A DNA stretch of 64,000 nucleotides, taken from Streptomyces lacrimifluminis (lineage in GTDB: Bacteria > Actinomycetota > Actinomycetes > Streptomycetales > Streptomycetaceae). This document shows positions 42,464-51,113 of this stretch, piece after piece. The first letter of the stretch is position 1; each line of letters starts with the position of its first letter. Both the position numbers and the translations under genes were made by a program. The stretch spans positions 58,017-122,016 of the forward strand of contig NZ_BMMU01000016.1 in assembly GCF_014646095.1 (NCBI RefSeq), in the 5' to 3' direction. A model generated the notes under the pieces. It was not told the origin of the DNA. It saw only the letters and a program-made list of their open reading frames with translations, and did no database searches.

Positions 42464-42759
42464 ACTACCACCGTCCTGACATTCGAGCCGTTCACACGGG
42501 CCTACGATCGTCACACGAAAGCACTGCCGGGGTGCCTCACAGCAGCGTAACTTAACGTTCCAAGACACCCGCTGACAGCTATCCCGCCCGCGCCTTCGCA
42601 CCGACCGAAACGCCGCACCGCCACCGATACCAACCCTGGCACCGACACCGATACCGCCTCCGACACCACCCTGGCACCGCCGCCGACAACGCCGTCGACA
42701 CCCGCCGTCATCCGCCGTCGCCACTGCCCGCGTACCGACCGCCCGAGGGGTCCCGTTCC
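42464..42759. other. Divergent intergenic region with simple repeats
   Basis: About 296 bp; the right half is made of ACC-GAC / ACC-GAT type triplet runs (42600-42715) without a sensible gene. Promoters of both flanking genes should be here; none is distinct. Confidence 0.4.
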
Positions 42760-43584
42760 GTGAGTCTGCATCCCACTCTCCAGCCCTACGCCGACGCCTG
42801 GACCCACTCCATCGACGCGATATCCGAGCTGGTGTCACCGCTCGTGGAGGGCGAGTGGAACCGCCGGACCCCATGCCCAGGATGGTCGGTCCGTGACGTG
42901 GTCTCCCATGTCATCGGCCTGGAGTGCGAGATGCTCGGCGACCCGCGCCCCATCCACACGCTCCCGCGCGACCTCTACCACGTCACCAACGAGCAGCAGC
43001 GGTACATGGAGATGCAGGTCGACGTACGGCGGCACCACACGGCCCCCGAGATGACGTCCGAGCTGGAGTACACGGTCATCCGCCGCAACCGCCAGCTGCG
43101 CAACGAGTCACGCGAACCGGGGACGATGATCCGCGGCCTCTACGGCCGGGAGACCGCCCTCGAAGACCTCATGCGCAACCGGGCGTTCGACGTGTGGGTG
43201 CACGAGCAGGACCTGCGTACCGCCCTCGGCCGGCCCGGCAACCTGGACTCGCCCGGCGCGCACATTACGCGGGACATGCTCCTCTCCGCGCTGCCGAAGG
43301 TCGTCGCCAAGGACGCGGGGGCGCCGCGCAGTTCGGCGATCGTCTTCGACGTGCACGGCCCCATCGAGTTCCTGCGCACGATCCGCGTCGACATCAACGG
43401 CCGCGGCACCCTGGAATCGTCCCCGGCCCTCGGCCCCGCCGCCAGCTTCGCCCTCGACTGGGAGACCTACTACCGCCTGGCCTGCGGCCGGGTGACCCCG
43501 GAGGCGGTCGCCGACCGCGTCAAGACGGAGGGCGACCCGGGCCTCACGGCAGCGATCCTGCGCCACTTCGCGGTGACTCCCTGA
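42760..43584 (+). CDS. Maleylpyruvate-isomerase-family mycothiol-dependent enzyme
   Basis: 274 residues from GTG at 42760 (MSLHPTLQPYADAWTHSIDA). The N-terminal four-helix DinB-like bundle carries RTPCPGWSVRDVVSHVIGLE, with the His of the VSHV segment and later EQD/His residues (AFDVWVHEQDLRTALGRPG) as metal ligands. A C-terminal SCP2-like domain (about 190-270) follows. Family members use mycothiol as cofactor or substrate in detoxification or isomerisation; the reaction cannot be read off. A repeat element follows the stop. Confidence 0.88.
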   Translation: MSLHPTLQPYADAWTHSIDAISELVSPLVEGEWNRRTPCPGWSVRDVVSHVIGLECEMLGDPRPIHTLPRDLYHVTNEQQRYMEMQVDVRRHHTAPEMTSELEYTVIRRNRQLRNESREPGTMIRGLYGRETALEDLMRNRAFDVWVHEQDLRTALGRPGNLDSPGAHITRDMLLSALPKVVAKDAGAPRSSAIVFDVHGPIEFLRTIRVDINGRGTLESSPALGPAASFALDWETYYRLACGRVTPEAVADRVKTEGDPGLTAAILRHFAVTP

Positions 43585-43599
43585 GGCTCGGCAGCCCAT

Positions 43600-43690
43600 T
43601 TCTGCCCGTCCGGGGGTACCCCCTCTGGGGGAGCTTGAGGCCCTTCAGGGCCGAAGCGGGGGCCTGGGGGCGGCAGCCCCCAGAGACACC
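43600..43690. repeat. Streptomyces GC-rich dispersed repeat, third copy
   Basis: Contains ggggtaccccctctgggggag, the block cccttcagggccgaagcggg and cctgggggcggcagcccccag, in the order and spacing of the other two copies but lacking the taggggcgg tail. It fills the gap between convergent genes. Confidence 0.8.
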
Positions 43691-43708
43691 CACACCAACA
43701 CCCCGCAC

Positions 43709-45046
43709 CTACACCGGAACGTGCACCGTAGAAACCCTGCTGGCGACCAACCGCTCCGACTCCCGCAGAGCGGCCCGCTTCCGCAACCGCAGAATCTGGC
43801 TGACGCCGACCCCCTGCAGCAGGAACACGAACGAGAACGCGGCGGTGTAGTTGTCCCCGGTCGCGTCCAGCAGCACACCGACCGCGAACAGCGTCGTCAT
43901 CGAGGCCACGAAACCGCCCATGTTGGTGATCCCCGAAGCCGTCCCCTGACGCTCGGGCGGATTCGCGGGCCGGGCGAAGTCGAAGCCGAGCATCGAGGCG
44001 GGTCCGCAGGCGCCCAGCACCGTGCACAGCAGCACCAGCAGCCACATCGGGGCGTGGTCCGCGCTGGCCACCGCCGGGTAGGCGAGCGTCACCGCCCACA
44101 TCACCGCCGTGGCGCCCACCGTGCCCAGCGCCAGCGGCAGCCGCGCCGTGTGGTGCCGGGCGACGATCTGGCCGTACACCAGGCCGATCACCATGTTCGA
44201 CAGCACGACCAGGGTGAGCAGCTCCCCCGCCGTCGCCCGCGTCAGCCCCTGCGCCTCGACGAGGAACGGCAGGCCCCACAGCAACAGGAACACCATCGCC
44301 GGGAACTGGGTGGTGAAGTGGACCCACAGCCCCAGGCGCGTCCCGGGCTCGTGCCACGAGGCGGCGATCTGCCGGCGCACGTACGCGGCCCCCTGGTGCG
44401 GGAACGGCTCCGGCTCGTGCCCGTCCGGATGGTCACGGAGCAACACGAGCATCAGCACGAGCACCACCACGCCCGCGACCGCGCTGCCCGCGAAGGCCGC
44501 CGTCCATCCGACGCCGTGCAGCAACCGGGCCAGGACGAGCGTCGAGACGAGGTTGCCCGCCATCCCGGCCAGCCCCGCGAGCTGCGCGATCATCGGCCCG
44601 CGGCGCGCCGGGAACCACCGGGACCCCAGCCTCAGCACGCTGATGAACGTCATCGCGTCCCCGCACCCGAGCAGCGCACGGGAGGCGAGGGCCGTGCCGT
44701 ACGAGGGGGAGAACGCGAAGCCCAGTTGCCCGGCCGTGAACAGAACGGCCCCGATGGCCAGCACCTTCTTCGTGCCGAGGCGGTCGACGAGCAGACCGAC
44801 CGGTATCTGCATGCCCGCGTAGACGAGGAGCTGGAGGATCGAGAAGGTCGACAGCGCGGACGCGCCCACGTGGAAACGGTCGGCGGCGTCGAGCCCCGCC
44901 ACCCCCAGGGACGTACGGAAGATGACGGCGACGAAGTAGACCGAGACGCCCACGGACCAGACGAGGACGGCACGACGCCCGCCGGGAGGATCGCCGGGCA
45001 GCGATCCGGACCCGGAGCCGGCGGCGGCAATGGGCCTGGGACTCAT
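43709..45046 (-). CDS. Major facilitator superfamily transporter
   Basis: 445 residues from ATG at 45046, overlapping the upstream regulator stop by 4 bp. About twelve membrane helices; MFS signature between helices 2 and 3 (GLLVDRLGTKKVLAIGAVLF) and LGCGDAMTFISVLRLGSRWF. The pattern is that of anion/cation symporters (NarK/D-galactonate-like). Being in one operon with a FadR-type regulator suggests uptake or export of that regulator's small acidic ligand. Substrate unknown. Confidence 0.9.
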   Translation of the reverse strand: MSPRPIAAAGSGSGSLPGDPPGGRRAVLVWSVGVSVYFVAVIFRTSLGVAGLDAADRFHVGASALSTFSILQLLVYAGMQIPVGLLVDRLGTKKVLAIGAVLFTAGQLGFAFSPSYGTALASRALLGCGDAMTFISVLRLGSRWFPARRGPMIAQLAGLAGMAGNLVSTLVLARLLHGVGWTAAFAGSAVAGVVVLVLMLVLLRDHPDGHEPEPFPHQGAAYVRRQIAASWHEPGTRLGLWVHFTTQFPAMVFLLLWGLPFLVEAQGLTRATAGELLTLVVLSNMVIGLVYGQIVARHHTARLPLALGTVGATAVMWAVTLAYPAVASADHAPMWLLVLLCTVLGACGPASMLGFDFARPANPPERQGTASGITNMGGFVASMTTLFAVGVLLDATGDNYTAAFSFVFLLQGVGVSQILRLRKRAALRESERLVASRVSTVHVPV

Positions 45047-45705
45047 CGGACCTCGCCCCGGGCCAGGTTGGAGAACCAGCTGACGTGCCGGTGCACGATC
45101 GCGACCGCCGCCTCCGCATCGCCCGAGCGCAGCGCGTCGAGGATCTCCTGGTGCTCGGTGAGCGTCTTGGTGATGCGGTCGGGGTGGGCGTGCATGACGG
45201 CGACGCCCATCCTCAGCTGCCGGTCGCGCAGTTGGTCGTACAGCCGGGAGAGGATCTCGTTGCCCGCGCTGCGGACGATCTCGGCGTGGAAGCACCGGTC
45301 GGTCACGGCAGCGCCCGCGAGGTCGCCTGCGGCGGCCTGCTCGCGCTGCCGTTCGAGCAGTTCGGTGAGGCGGGCCAGGAGCCGGGGCGAGGCGGGCACC
45401 GCCTTGCGGACGGTGTGCTCCTCGACCAGTTGCCGGGTCTCGACGACGTCCGCGATCTCCTGCGCGGAGACGGGCAGGACGAGCGCGCCCTTCTTCGGGT
45501 AGAGCTTGATGAGCCCCTCGGCCTCCAGGCGCAGCAGCGCCTCGCGCACCGGCGTGCGCGACACCCCGACGGCCTCGGCCAGTTCGCCTTCGGTGAGCAG
45601 GGTCCCGCCCTCGTAACGGCGGTCCAGGACGCCCTCTTTGACGTGCGCGTAGACGCGGTCGGCGGCGGGAGGCTGCTTGACGTGCTGCACGGCCGGGCTG
45701 TTCAT
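45043..45705 (-). CDS. GntR-family (FCD/FadR-type) transcriptional regulator
   Basis: 220 residues from ATG at 45705 (MNSPAVQHVKQPPAADRVYA). Winged helix at about 15-80 (GTLLTEGELAEAVGVSRTPV, REALLRLEAEGLIKLYPKKG), then the all-helical FCD ligand domain (about 90-215) with the metal-binding DRCFHAEIVRSAGN and HQEIL His residues. It is coupled by ATGA to the MFS gene and probably represses the pair in response to a carboxylic acid. The short ATAGATACAACAC upstream of the start could be part of its operator. Confidence 0.9.
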   Translation of the reverse strand: MNSPAVQHVKQPPAADRVYAHVKEGVLDRRYEGGTLLTEGELAEAVGVSRTPVREALLRLEAEGLIKLYPKKGALVLPVSAQEIADVVETRQLVEEHTVRKAVPASPRLLARLTELLERQREQAAAGDLAGAAVTDRCFHAEIVRSAGNEILSRLYDQLRDRQLRMGVAVMHAHPDRITKTLTEHQEILDALRSGDAEAAVAIVHRHVSWFSNLARGEVR

Positions 45706-46009
45706 GGCGACAGCATAGATACAACACGTACCCATGAGGGCGGCCGTCCGCCATATGGACCGACCCCGGAACCGATCCCCGTTCGGGGCGTGACGTCGCC
45801 GCGCGGACAACAGTTCAATGTCAGGAAGGGTCGCGGGAACCACGGAGAGCCGTACGGCGTCTCTCGGAAAGGGAAATTCGAGGAACCCGCCTCAGCACGC
45901 GCACAACCAACTGTGCTAGTTACGAGTCACACGAGAGCGACGTTCCGTCGATTCGGCCAACTCGGCCGCTCTCCAGGGGCATTCGGACGATTCAGACGTA
46001 ATCGGGGTA
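45706..46009. other. Divergent promoter region, GntR operon / D,D-carboxypeptidase
   Basis: 304 bp without a gene. It contains an ECF-like pair, GGAAC at 45836-45840 and CGTC at 45858-45861 with a 17-bp gap, that would read toward the carboxypeptidase. Confidence 0.4.
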
Positions 46010-46921
46010 TTGAAGTTGATAACCGGCATCCAGGGCATCCGTTTTCGTAGAGCCGCAGCCGTGGTGGTCACCACCGGCGCCGTGCTCGCGACCGGAGCGC
46101 TCACCGCGGCGCCCGCGCAGGCCGCTCCCGCCGTTCCGACGATCACCGCCAAGGGCGGCTATCTGATGAACAACGCCAACGGCCAGATCCTGTACGGGAA
46201 GCTCCCGAACAACAAACTCTCCACCGGTTCCACGACGAAGATCATGACGGCGAAGGTCGTGCTGTCGCAGCCGAACCTGAACCTCAACACCAAGGTCACG
46301 ATCCAGAAGGCTTACAGCGACTACATCGTCGCCAACACCGCCTCCTCGGCCGGCCTGATCGTCGGCGACAAGGTCACCGTCCGTCAGCTGCTGTACGGGC
46401 TGATGCTGCCGTCGGGCTGCGACGCCGCGTACGCGCTCGCGGACAAGTTCGGCACCGGCTCGACGCGTGCCGCCCGGGTGAAGTCGTTCATCGGCAAGAT
46501 GAACAGCATGGCCCGGAGCCTCGACATGCCGAGCACGAAGTTCGACAGCTTCGACGGCATCGGCAACGGCTCGAACTACTCGACGCCGCGCGACCTGACG
46601 AAGCTCGCCGGCAACGCCATGAAGAACGGCGCCTTCCGCGCGATAGTGAAGACGCAGAACTTCAAGGAGAAGGTCACCACCAAGACCGGTGGCACCCGCT
46701 GGATGAGCTGGGAGAACACCAACAAGCCGCTGCTGTCCGGCTACTCCGGCACCATCGGCGTCAAGACCGGTTCCGGCCCGCAGGCCAAGTACTGTCTGGT
46801 CTTCGCCGCGACCCGCAACGGCAAGACGGTCATCGGCACGGTGCTCGCCTCCACCTCGGTCGCCAACCGCACGGCGGACGCGAAGAAGCTGATGAACTAC
46901 GGTTTCGCGCGCCTGGGCTGA
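46010..46921 (+). CDS. Secreted D-alanyl-D-alanine carboxypeptidase (serine peptidase S11)
   Basis: 303 residues. The first codon is TTG at 46010 (another in-frame TTG follows at 46016); no ATG or GTG precedes the signal. Signal peptide (RRAAAVVVTTGAVLATGALT, cleavage near AQAAPA). Penicillin-binding motifs: SxxK as S74-T-T-K77, SxN position as S135-G-C137, and KTG at 252-254. These enzymes trim the terminal D-Ala of peptidoglycan stem peptides outside the membrane. No C-terminal anchor is present, so it is probably soluble or loosely bound. A terminator follows 24 bp on. Confidence 0.92.
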   Translation: MKLITGIQGIRFRRAAAVVVTTGAVLATGALTAAPAQAAPAVPTITAKGGYLMNNANGQILYGKLPNNKLSTGSTTKIMTAKVVLSQPNLNLNTKVTIQKAYSDYIVANTASSAGLIVGDKVTVRQLLYGLMLPSGCDAAYALADKFGTGSTRAARVKSFIGKMNSMARSLDMPSTKFDSFDGIGNGSNYSTPRDLTKLAGNAMKNGAFRAIVKTQNFKEKVTTKTGGTRWMSWENTNKPLLSGYSGTIGVKTGSGPQAKYCLVFAATRNGKTVIGTVLASTSVANRTADAKKLMNYGFARLG

Positions 46922-46944
46922 CACCCGGCACGCTTGCATGACAA

Positions 46945-46970
46945 AGGGGGCCCACTCCGGTGGGCCCCCT
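46945..46970 (+). terminator. Terminator between convergent carboxypeptidase and bkdC
   Basis: 11-bp perfect stem AGGGGGCCCAC / GTGGGCCCCCT with a 4-nt loop. Confidence 0.8.
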
Positions 46971-47015
46971 TCGTGCGTCACGGCTCCCTGCGCCCGGGTG
47001 CCTGCGCCCAGGTGT

Positions 47016-48467
47016 CTACGCCCAGGTGATGAGCTTCTTCGGCTGCTCCAGGATCGCCGCCACGTCCGCCAGCACCTTGGAGCCCAGCTCCCCGTCCACC
47101 AGCCGGTGGTCGAAGGAGAGGGCCAGGGTCGTCACCTGGCGGGGCTTGACCTTGCCCTTGTGGACCCACGGCTGGAGCCTGATCGAGCCGACCGCGAGGA
47201 TCGCCGCCTCGCCGGGAGGGAGAATCGGCGTGCCCGTGTCGACGCCGAAGACGCCGACGTTCGTGATCGTCACCGTGCCGCCCTGCATGGCCGCGGGAGA
47301 CGTCCTGCCCTCCCGCGCCGTGGACACCAACTCGCCGAGCGCCTCCGCGAGTTGCGGGAGCGTCTTGTCGTGGGCGTCCTTGATGTTCGGGACGATCAGG
47401 CCGCGCGGAGTGGCCGCCGCGATACCCAGGTTGACGTAGTGCTTGAGCACGATCTCCTGGTTCGCCTCGTCCCAGGACGCGTTGATGTCCGGATGGCGCT
47501 TGATCGCGACCAGCAGGGCCTTGGCGATCAGGAGCAGCGGGTTCACCCGCAGACCCGCCAACCCGTACGAGTCGGGGGCCCCCTTGAGCTCCTCGACCAG
47601 CTTCAGCGTCCGCGTCACGTCCACCGTCACGAACTCCGTGACATGCGGCGCCGTGAACGCCGAGCCGACCATCGCCGCCGCGGTCGCCTTCCGTACGCCC
47701 TTGACCGGGACACGCGTCTCCCGCGTGCCGTCGTACGAGGCGGCCGGCGCCGGGACCGCCGGGGCGGCCGGGGCCGTGCGGACCGGCTCGGGGGTCACCG
47801 GGGCCACCGCCGCGTGCACGTCCTCGCGCGTGATGACGCCGTCGGGGCCCGACGGCGTCACCGTCGTCAGGTCGACGCCGAGATCCTTGGCGAGCTTGCG
47901 CACCGGCGGCTTGGCGAGCGGACGCCCGGCCACCGCGGCCAGGACAGCCTGGCCTGCCGTGCCGGTGAGGGCGCCGGGGCCACCGTGCCCGTTGTGCCCG
48001 TTGGCCTCCACCCGCTCGCTGTGGCCGTTCAGCTCCTGCTGGACCGCCGCCGCGACCTCCCGGGCCGGCACCTCGGCACCCTTGCGGGGGCGGCGCTTGG
48101 TCGAGGAGACGGACACGCCGTAGCCCACGAGGACCGGCTGGCGGGCCTGCGGCTTCGCCTCCTCGGGTGCCTCGGCGGCAACCGGGGCCTGGACCTCCGC
48201 CGTGGCACCGGCCCCGCCCGTCACGTCCACCGCGATGATCGACGTACCCACGTCGACCGTCGTGCCCTCGGGGAAGTGCAGTGAGCGCACGACCCCGTCG
48301 TACGGGATGGGCAGTTCGACGGCCGCCTTCGCGGTCTCGACCTCGCACACCACCTGCCCGTCGGTGACCGTGTCGCCCGGCTGGACATACCACTTGAGGA
48401 TCTCGGCCTCGGTGAGTCCCTCGCCCACGTCGGGCATCTTGAACTCGCGAACGGACGCGTCAGTCAT
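47016..48467 (-). CDS. bkdC: Branched-chain 2-oxoacid dehydrogenase E2 (dihydrolipoyl acyltransferase)
   Basis: 483 residues from ATG at 48467 (MTDASVREFKMPDVGEGLTE). One lipoyl domain with the lipoylated lysine in EVETAKAAVELP (K47), an Ala/Pro and Gly/His-rich linker (LNGHSERVEANGHNGHGGPG), a peripheral-subunit-binding domain (PPVRKLAKDLGVDLTTVTPS) and the acyltransferase core ending SFDHRLVDGELG (His about 454). It transfers branched acyl groups to CoA in the BCDH complex. Third gene of the bkdABC operon, 19 bp after bkdB. The single lipoyl domain and E1-alpha/beta neighbours separate it from pyruvate dehydrogenase E2. Confidence 0.93.
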   Translation of the reverse strand: MTDASVREFKMPDVGEGLTEAEILKWYVQPGDTVTDGQVVCEVETAKAAVELPIPYDGVVRSLHFPEGTTVDVGTSIIAVDVTGGAGATAEVQAPVAAEAPEEAKPQARQPVLVGYGVSVSSTKRRPRKGAEVPAREVAAAVQQELNGHSERVEANGHNGHGGPGALTGTAGQAVLAAVAGRPLAKPPVRKLAKDLGVDLTTVTPSGPDGVITREDVHAAVAPVTPEPVRTAPAAPAVPAPAASYDGTRETRVPVKGVRKATAAAMVGSAFTAPHVTEFVTVDVTRTLKLVEELKGAPDSYGLAGLRVNPLLLIAKALLVAIKRHPDINASWDEANQEIVLKHYVNLGIAAATPRGLIVPNIKDAHDKTLPQLAEALGELVSTAREGRTSPAAMQGGTVTITNVGVFGVDTGTPILPPGEAAILAVGSIRLQPWVHKGKVKPRQVTTLALSFDHRLVDGELGSKVLADVAAILEQPKKLITWA

Positions 48468-48486
48468 CGTCGTCACGTCCCTCTCC

Positions 48487-49503
48487 TCAGTACGCAAGCG
48501 AGCGGTCGACGGCGTCGAGCACCCGGTCCAGGCTCGGTAGGTACTCGTCCTCAAGGCGCGCCGGCGGATACGGGGCGTGATAGCCGCCGACCCTGAGCAC
48601 CGGGGCCTCCAGGTGGTAGAAACAGCGCTCCGTGATCCGGGCGGCGATCTCCGCGCCCGAGCCGAAGAACACCGGTGCCTCGTGCACCACGACCAGGTGG
48701 CGGGTCTTCTCGACCGAGGCCTGGACGGTGTCGAAGTCGAGCGGGGAGACCGACCGGAGGTCGAGGACCTCAAGGGACCGGCCCTCCTCGGCCGCCACGC
48801 CCGCGACCTCCAGGCACAGCTTCACCATCGGGCCGTAGGCGACGAGGGTGAGATCGGTGCCCTCGCGGACCACCTTGGCCTTGTGCAGCGGGCCCGGGAT
48901 GGCCTCCACATCGACCTCGGCCTTGTCCCAGTAACGCCGCTTCGGCTCGAAGAAGATCACCGGGTCGTTGCTCTGGATGGCCTGCTGCATCATCCAGTAC
49001 GCGTCCGACGCGTTGGCCGGGGACACCACCTTGAGGCCCGCCACGTGCGCGAAGAGCGCCTCCGGGGATTCCGAGTGGTGCTCGACCGCGCCAATGCCAC
49101 CGCCGTACGGGATACGGATGACGATCGGGAGCTTGATCTTGCCCAGCGCGCGGGCGTGCATCTTCGCGAGCTGGGTGACGATCTGGTCGTACGCCGGGAA
49201 GACGAAGCCGTCGAACTGGATCTCCACCACCGGGCGGTAGCCGCGCAGGGCGAGGCCGATGGCCGTGCCGACGATGCCCGACTCGGCGAGCGGGGTGTCG
49301 ATGACCCGGTCCTCGCCGAAGTCCTTCTGCAGGCCGTCGGTGACCCGGAAGACGCCGCCGAGCTTGCCGACGTCCTCACCCATGATCAGGACCTTGGGGT
49401 CCGACTCCAGGGCCTTGCGCAGCGATTCGTTGATCGCCTTGGCCAGGGCCATGCTCTGGGAAGTCACAGTCCTGGAAGTCACTGTCTCTGCCGCCATGGT
49501 CAT
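48487..49503 (-). CDS. bkdB: Branched-chain 2-oxoacid dehydrogenase E1 beta subunit
   Basis: 338 residues. Typical E1-beta: MALAKAINESLRKALESDPK, VLIMGEDVGKLGGVFRVTDG, TPLAESGIVGTAIGLALRG, GGGIGAVEHHSESPEALFAH, VHEAPVFFGSGAEIAARITE. It forms the alpha2beta2 decarboxylase with BkdA, using thiamine diphosphate to decarboxylate the 2-oxoacids of Val, Leu and Ile. The ATG at 49503 overlaps the bkdA stop by 4 bp, ensuring equal synthesis. Confidence 0.94.
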   Translation of the reverse strand: MTMAAETVTSRTVTSQSMALAKAINESLRKALESDPKVLIMGEDVGKLGGVFRVTDGLQKDFGEDRVIDTPLAESGIVGTAIGLALRGYRPVVEIQFDGFVFPAYDQIVTQLAKMHARALGKIKLPIVIRIPYGGGIGAVEHHSESPEALFAHVAGLKVVSPANASDAYWMMQQAIQSNDPVIFFEPKRRYWDKAEVDVEAIPGPLHKAKVVREGTDLTLVAYGPMVKLCLEVAGVAAEEGRSLEVLDLRSVSPLDFDTVQASVEKTRHLVVVHEAPVFFGSGAEIAARITERCFYHLEAPVLRVGGYHAPYPPARLEDEYLPSLDRVLDAVDRSLAY

Positions 49504-50792
49504 GCCCCCTCCACATCCGTGAACGACGCCTGGTAGGCGGCGAACTGGGCCCGCTCCTCGTCCACGAGCGCGTGCCCGTCGGCGTAGGTGTGCTCGAACA
49601 TCGCGAAGGGGTCCGGGTCCGGCATGGCACGGACCACTTCGCGTACTCGCCTGCCCAACGACTCGCTCTCGGCCTCCAGTTCCGCGAAAAATCCCTCGTC
49701 CGCGTGGTTTGAGGCCTCCAGGTACGTGCGCAGCCGCGCGATCGGGTCCTTGGCCTCCCAGGCCACCCGCTCGTCGTCGTGGCGGTAGCGGCTCGCGTCG
49801 TCGGAGGTGGTGTGGTCGCCCATGCGGTACGTGAACGCCTCGACCAGCGTGGGGCCCTCACCGCGGCGGGCCCGCTCCAGGGCCCACTTCGTCACCGCGA
49901 GGACGGCCAGCACGTCGTTGCCGTCCACCCTTACGCCGGGGAAGCCGTAGCCCTGCGCGCGCTGGTAGAGCGGGACGCGGGTCTGACGCTCGGTCGGCTC
50001 GGAGATGGCCCACTGGTTGTTCTGGCAGAAGAACACCACGGGTGCGTTGTAGACCGAGGCGAAGGTGAAGGACTCGGCGACGTCGCCCTGGCTGGAGGCG
50101 CCGTCCCCGAAGTACGCGATGACCGCGGAGTCCGCGCCGTCCTTGGCCACGCCCATCGCGTAGCCGGTGGCGTGCAGGGTCTGCGAGCCGATGACGATCG
50201 TGTAGAGGTGGAAGTTGTTGCTGTTGGGGTCCCAGCCGCCGTTGTTCACCCCCCGGAACATGCCGAGCAGGTTGGTCGGGTCGACGTCCCGGCACCAGGC
50301 GACACCGTGCTCCCGGTAGGTCGGGAAGACGTAGTCGTCGGGGCGCGTGGCGCGGCCGGAGCCGATCTGGGCGGCCTCCTGGCCGAGCAGCGAGGCCCAC
50401 AGGCCCAGTTCGCCCTGGCGCTGGAGGGCGGTGGCCTCGGCGTCGAAGCGGCGGGTCAGCACCATGTCCCGGTACAGGCCGCGCAGATCGTCGGAGGTGA
50501 GGGCGGCGACGTAGGGGTCGTAGGCGGCGTTCTCGACCCGCCTGCCCTCGGGGGTCAGCAGCTGGACGAGGTCCGGATCGGTGCCCGTCCCGGCCGGCTT
50601 CGCGACCGCCTTCACGACCGGCTTCGCGGCCGGCTTCTTGGTGGCGGCACGTTTGGCGGTGACGCGTTTCGCGGCCGTGGGCGGCGCGTCGGCGGCCGGT
50701 GCGTCGGCGCTCTGGGCGGTGGTGCGGGTGGTACCGGTCTTGCTTCCGGCGCTGCGTCGCGGTTTGCGCGCGGCAGTGCTCTCCACGGTCAC
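49500..50792 (-). CDS. bkdA: Branched-chain 2-oxoacid dehydrogenase E1 alpha subunit
   Basis: 430 residues from GTG at 50792, behind a strong GGAGGAG. Thiamine diphosphate motif GDGASSQGDVAESFTFASVY continuing to NQWAIS, and the phosphorylation-loop-like YRMGDHTTSDDASRYR. Before the catalytic part is a 65-residue Lys/Ala/Thr-rich tail (AAKRVTAKRAATKKPAAKPV) that is not part of the standard fold. First gene of bkdABC; the complex makes isobutyryl-, isovaleryl- and 2-methylbutyryl-CoA, the starters for branched fatty acids. The 321-bp upstream gap carries an AT-rich palindrome. Confidence 0.94.
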   Translation of the reverse strand: MTVESTAARKPRRSAGSKTGTTRTTAQSADAPAADAPPTAAKRVTAKRAATKKPAAKPVVKAVAKPAGTGTDPDLVQLLTPEGRRVENAAYDPYVAALTSDDLRGLYRDMVLTRRFDAEATALQRQGELGLWASLLGQEAAQIGSGRATRPDDYVFPTYREHGVAWCRDVDPTNLLGMFRGVNNGGWDPNSNNFHLYTIVIGSQTLHATGYAMGVAKDGADSAVIAYFGDGASSQGDVAESFTFASVYNAPVVFFCQNNQWAISEPTERQTRVPLYQRAQGYGFPGVRVDGNDVLAVLAVTKWALERARRGEGPTLVEAFTYRMGDHTTSDDASRYRHDDERVAWEAKDPIARLRTYLEASNHADEGFFAELEAESESLGRRVREVVRAMPDPDPFAMFEHTYADGHALVDEERAQFAAYQASFTDVEGA

Positions 50793-51113
50793 GTGTACTC
50801 CTCCGTCGGTCCGGCCCCGGGGTTGCCGGGTAACCAGTGCGGTCACCTGTACCCGATGCCCGTGCACGGGGTGGGTGCCACTCGGCCGGGAACAGGCGTG
50901 ACAGGCGCCCCGGCCGGCGTCCCGCAAGGAGCACGTTACCCAGTGCGTCATATTTCTATGAAACCCCCCTGACCTGCCATTTTGCTTGGAAATCCAAGTA
51001 AAATAAGCAAGTCGGAAAGGGACCCTGGTCACAGCCTTGCAGGGGGCCGGAACAACGGCACGTTATCCCGCTGACCCAGCTCACGGGAAGAGCCGGTATG
51101 TGAGACTGTCCGC
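50793..51113. other. Divergent regulatory region, bkd operon / response regulator
   Basis: 321 bp with no gene. Mostly GC-rich, with a markedly AT-rich patch at 50950-51015 that holds nested inverted repeats (see next entry) and probably both promoters. Confidence 0.5.
50982..51010. promoter_or_regulatory. Nested palindrome, candidate bkd operator
   Basis: CTTGGAAATCCAAG (50985-50998) is a 6-bp-arm palindrome; an outer pair TTGCTT (50982-50987) and AAGCAA (51005-51010) encloses it. AT content is far above the surroundings. Lrp/AsnC-type BkdR proteins bind AT-rich imperfect palindromes upstream of bkd operons; the link here is inference. Confidence 0.5.

Noticed and set aside
47016..50792. 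Reading the operon as pyruvate dehydrogenase
   Set aside because: Separate E1 alpha and beta plus single-lipoyl E2 and family-specific motifs fit branched-chain 2-oxoacid dehydrogenase better, and the location agrees with the known bkd locus.
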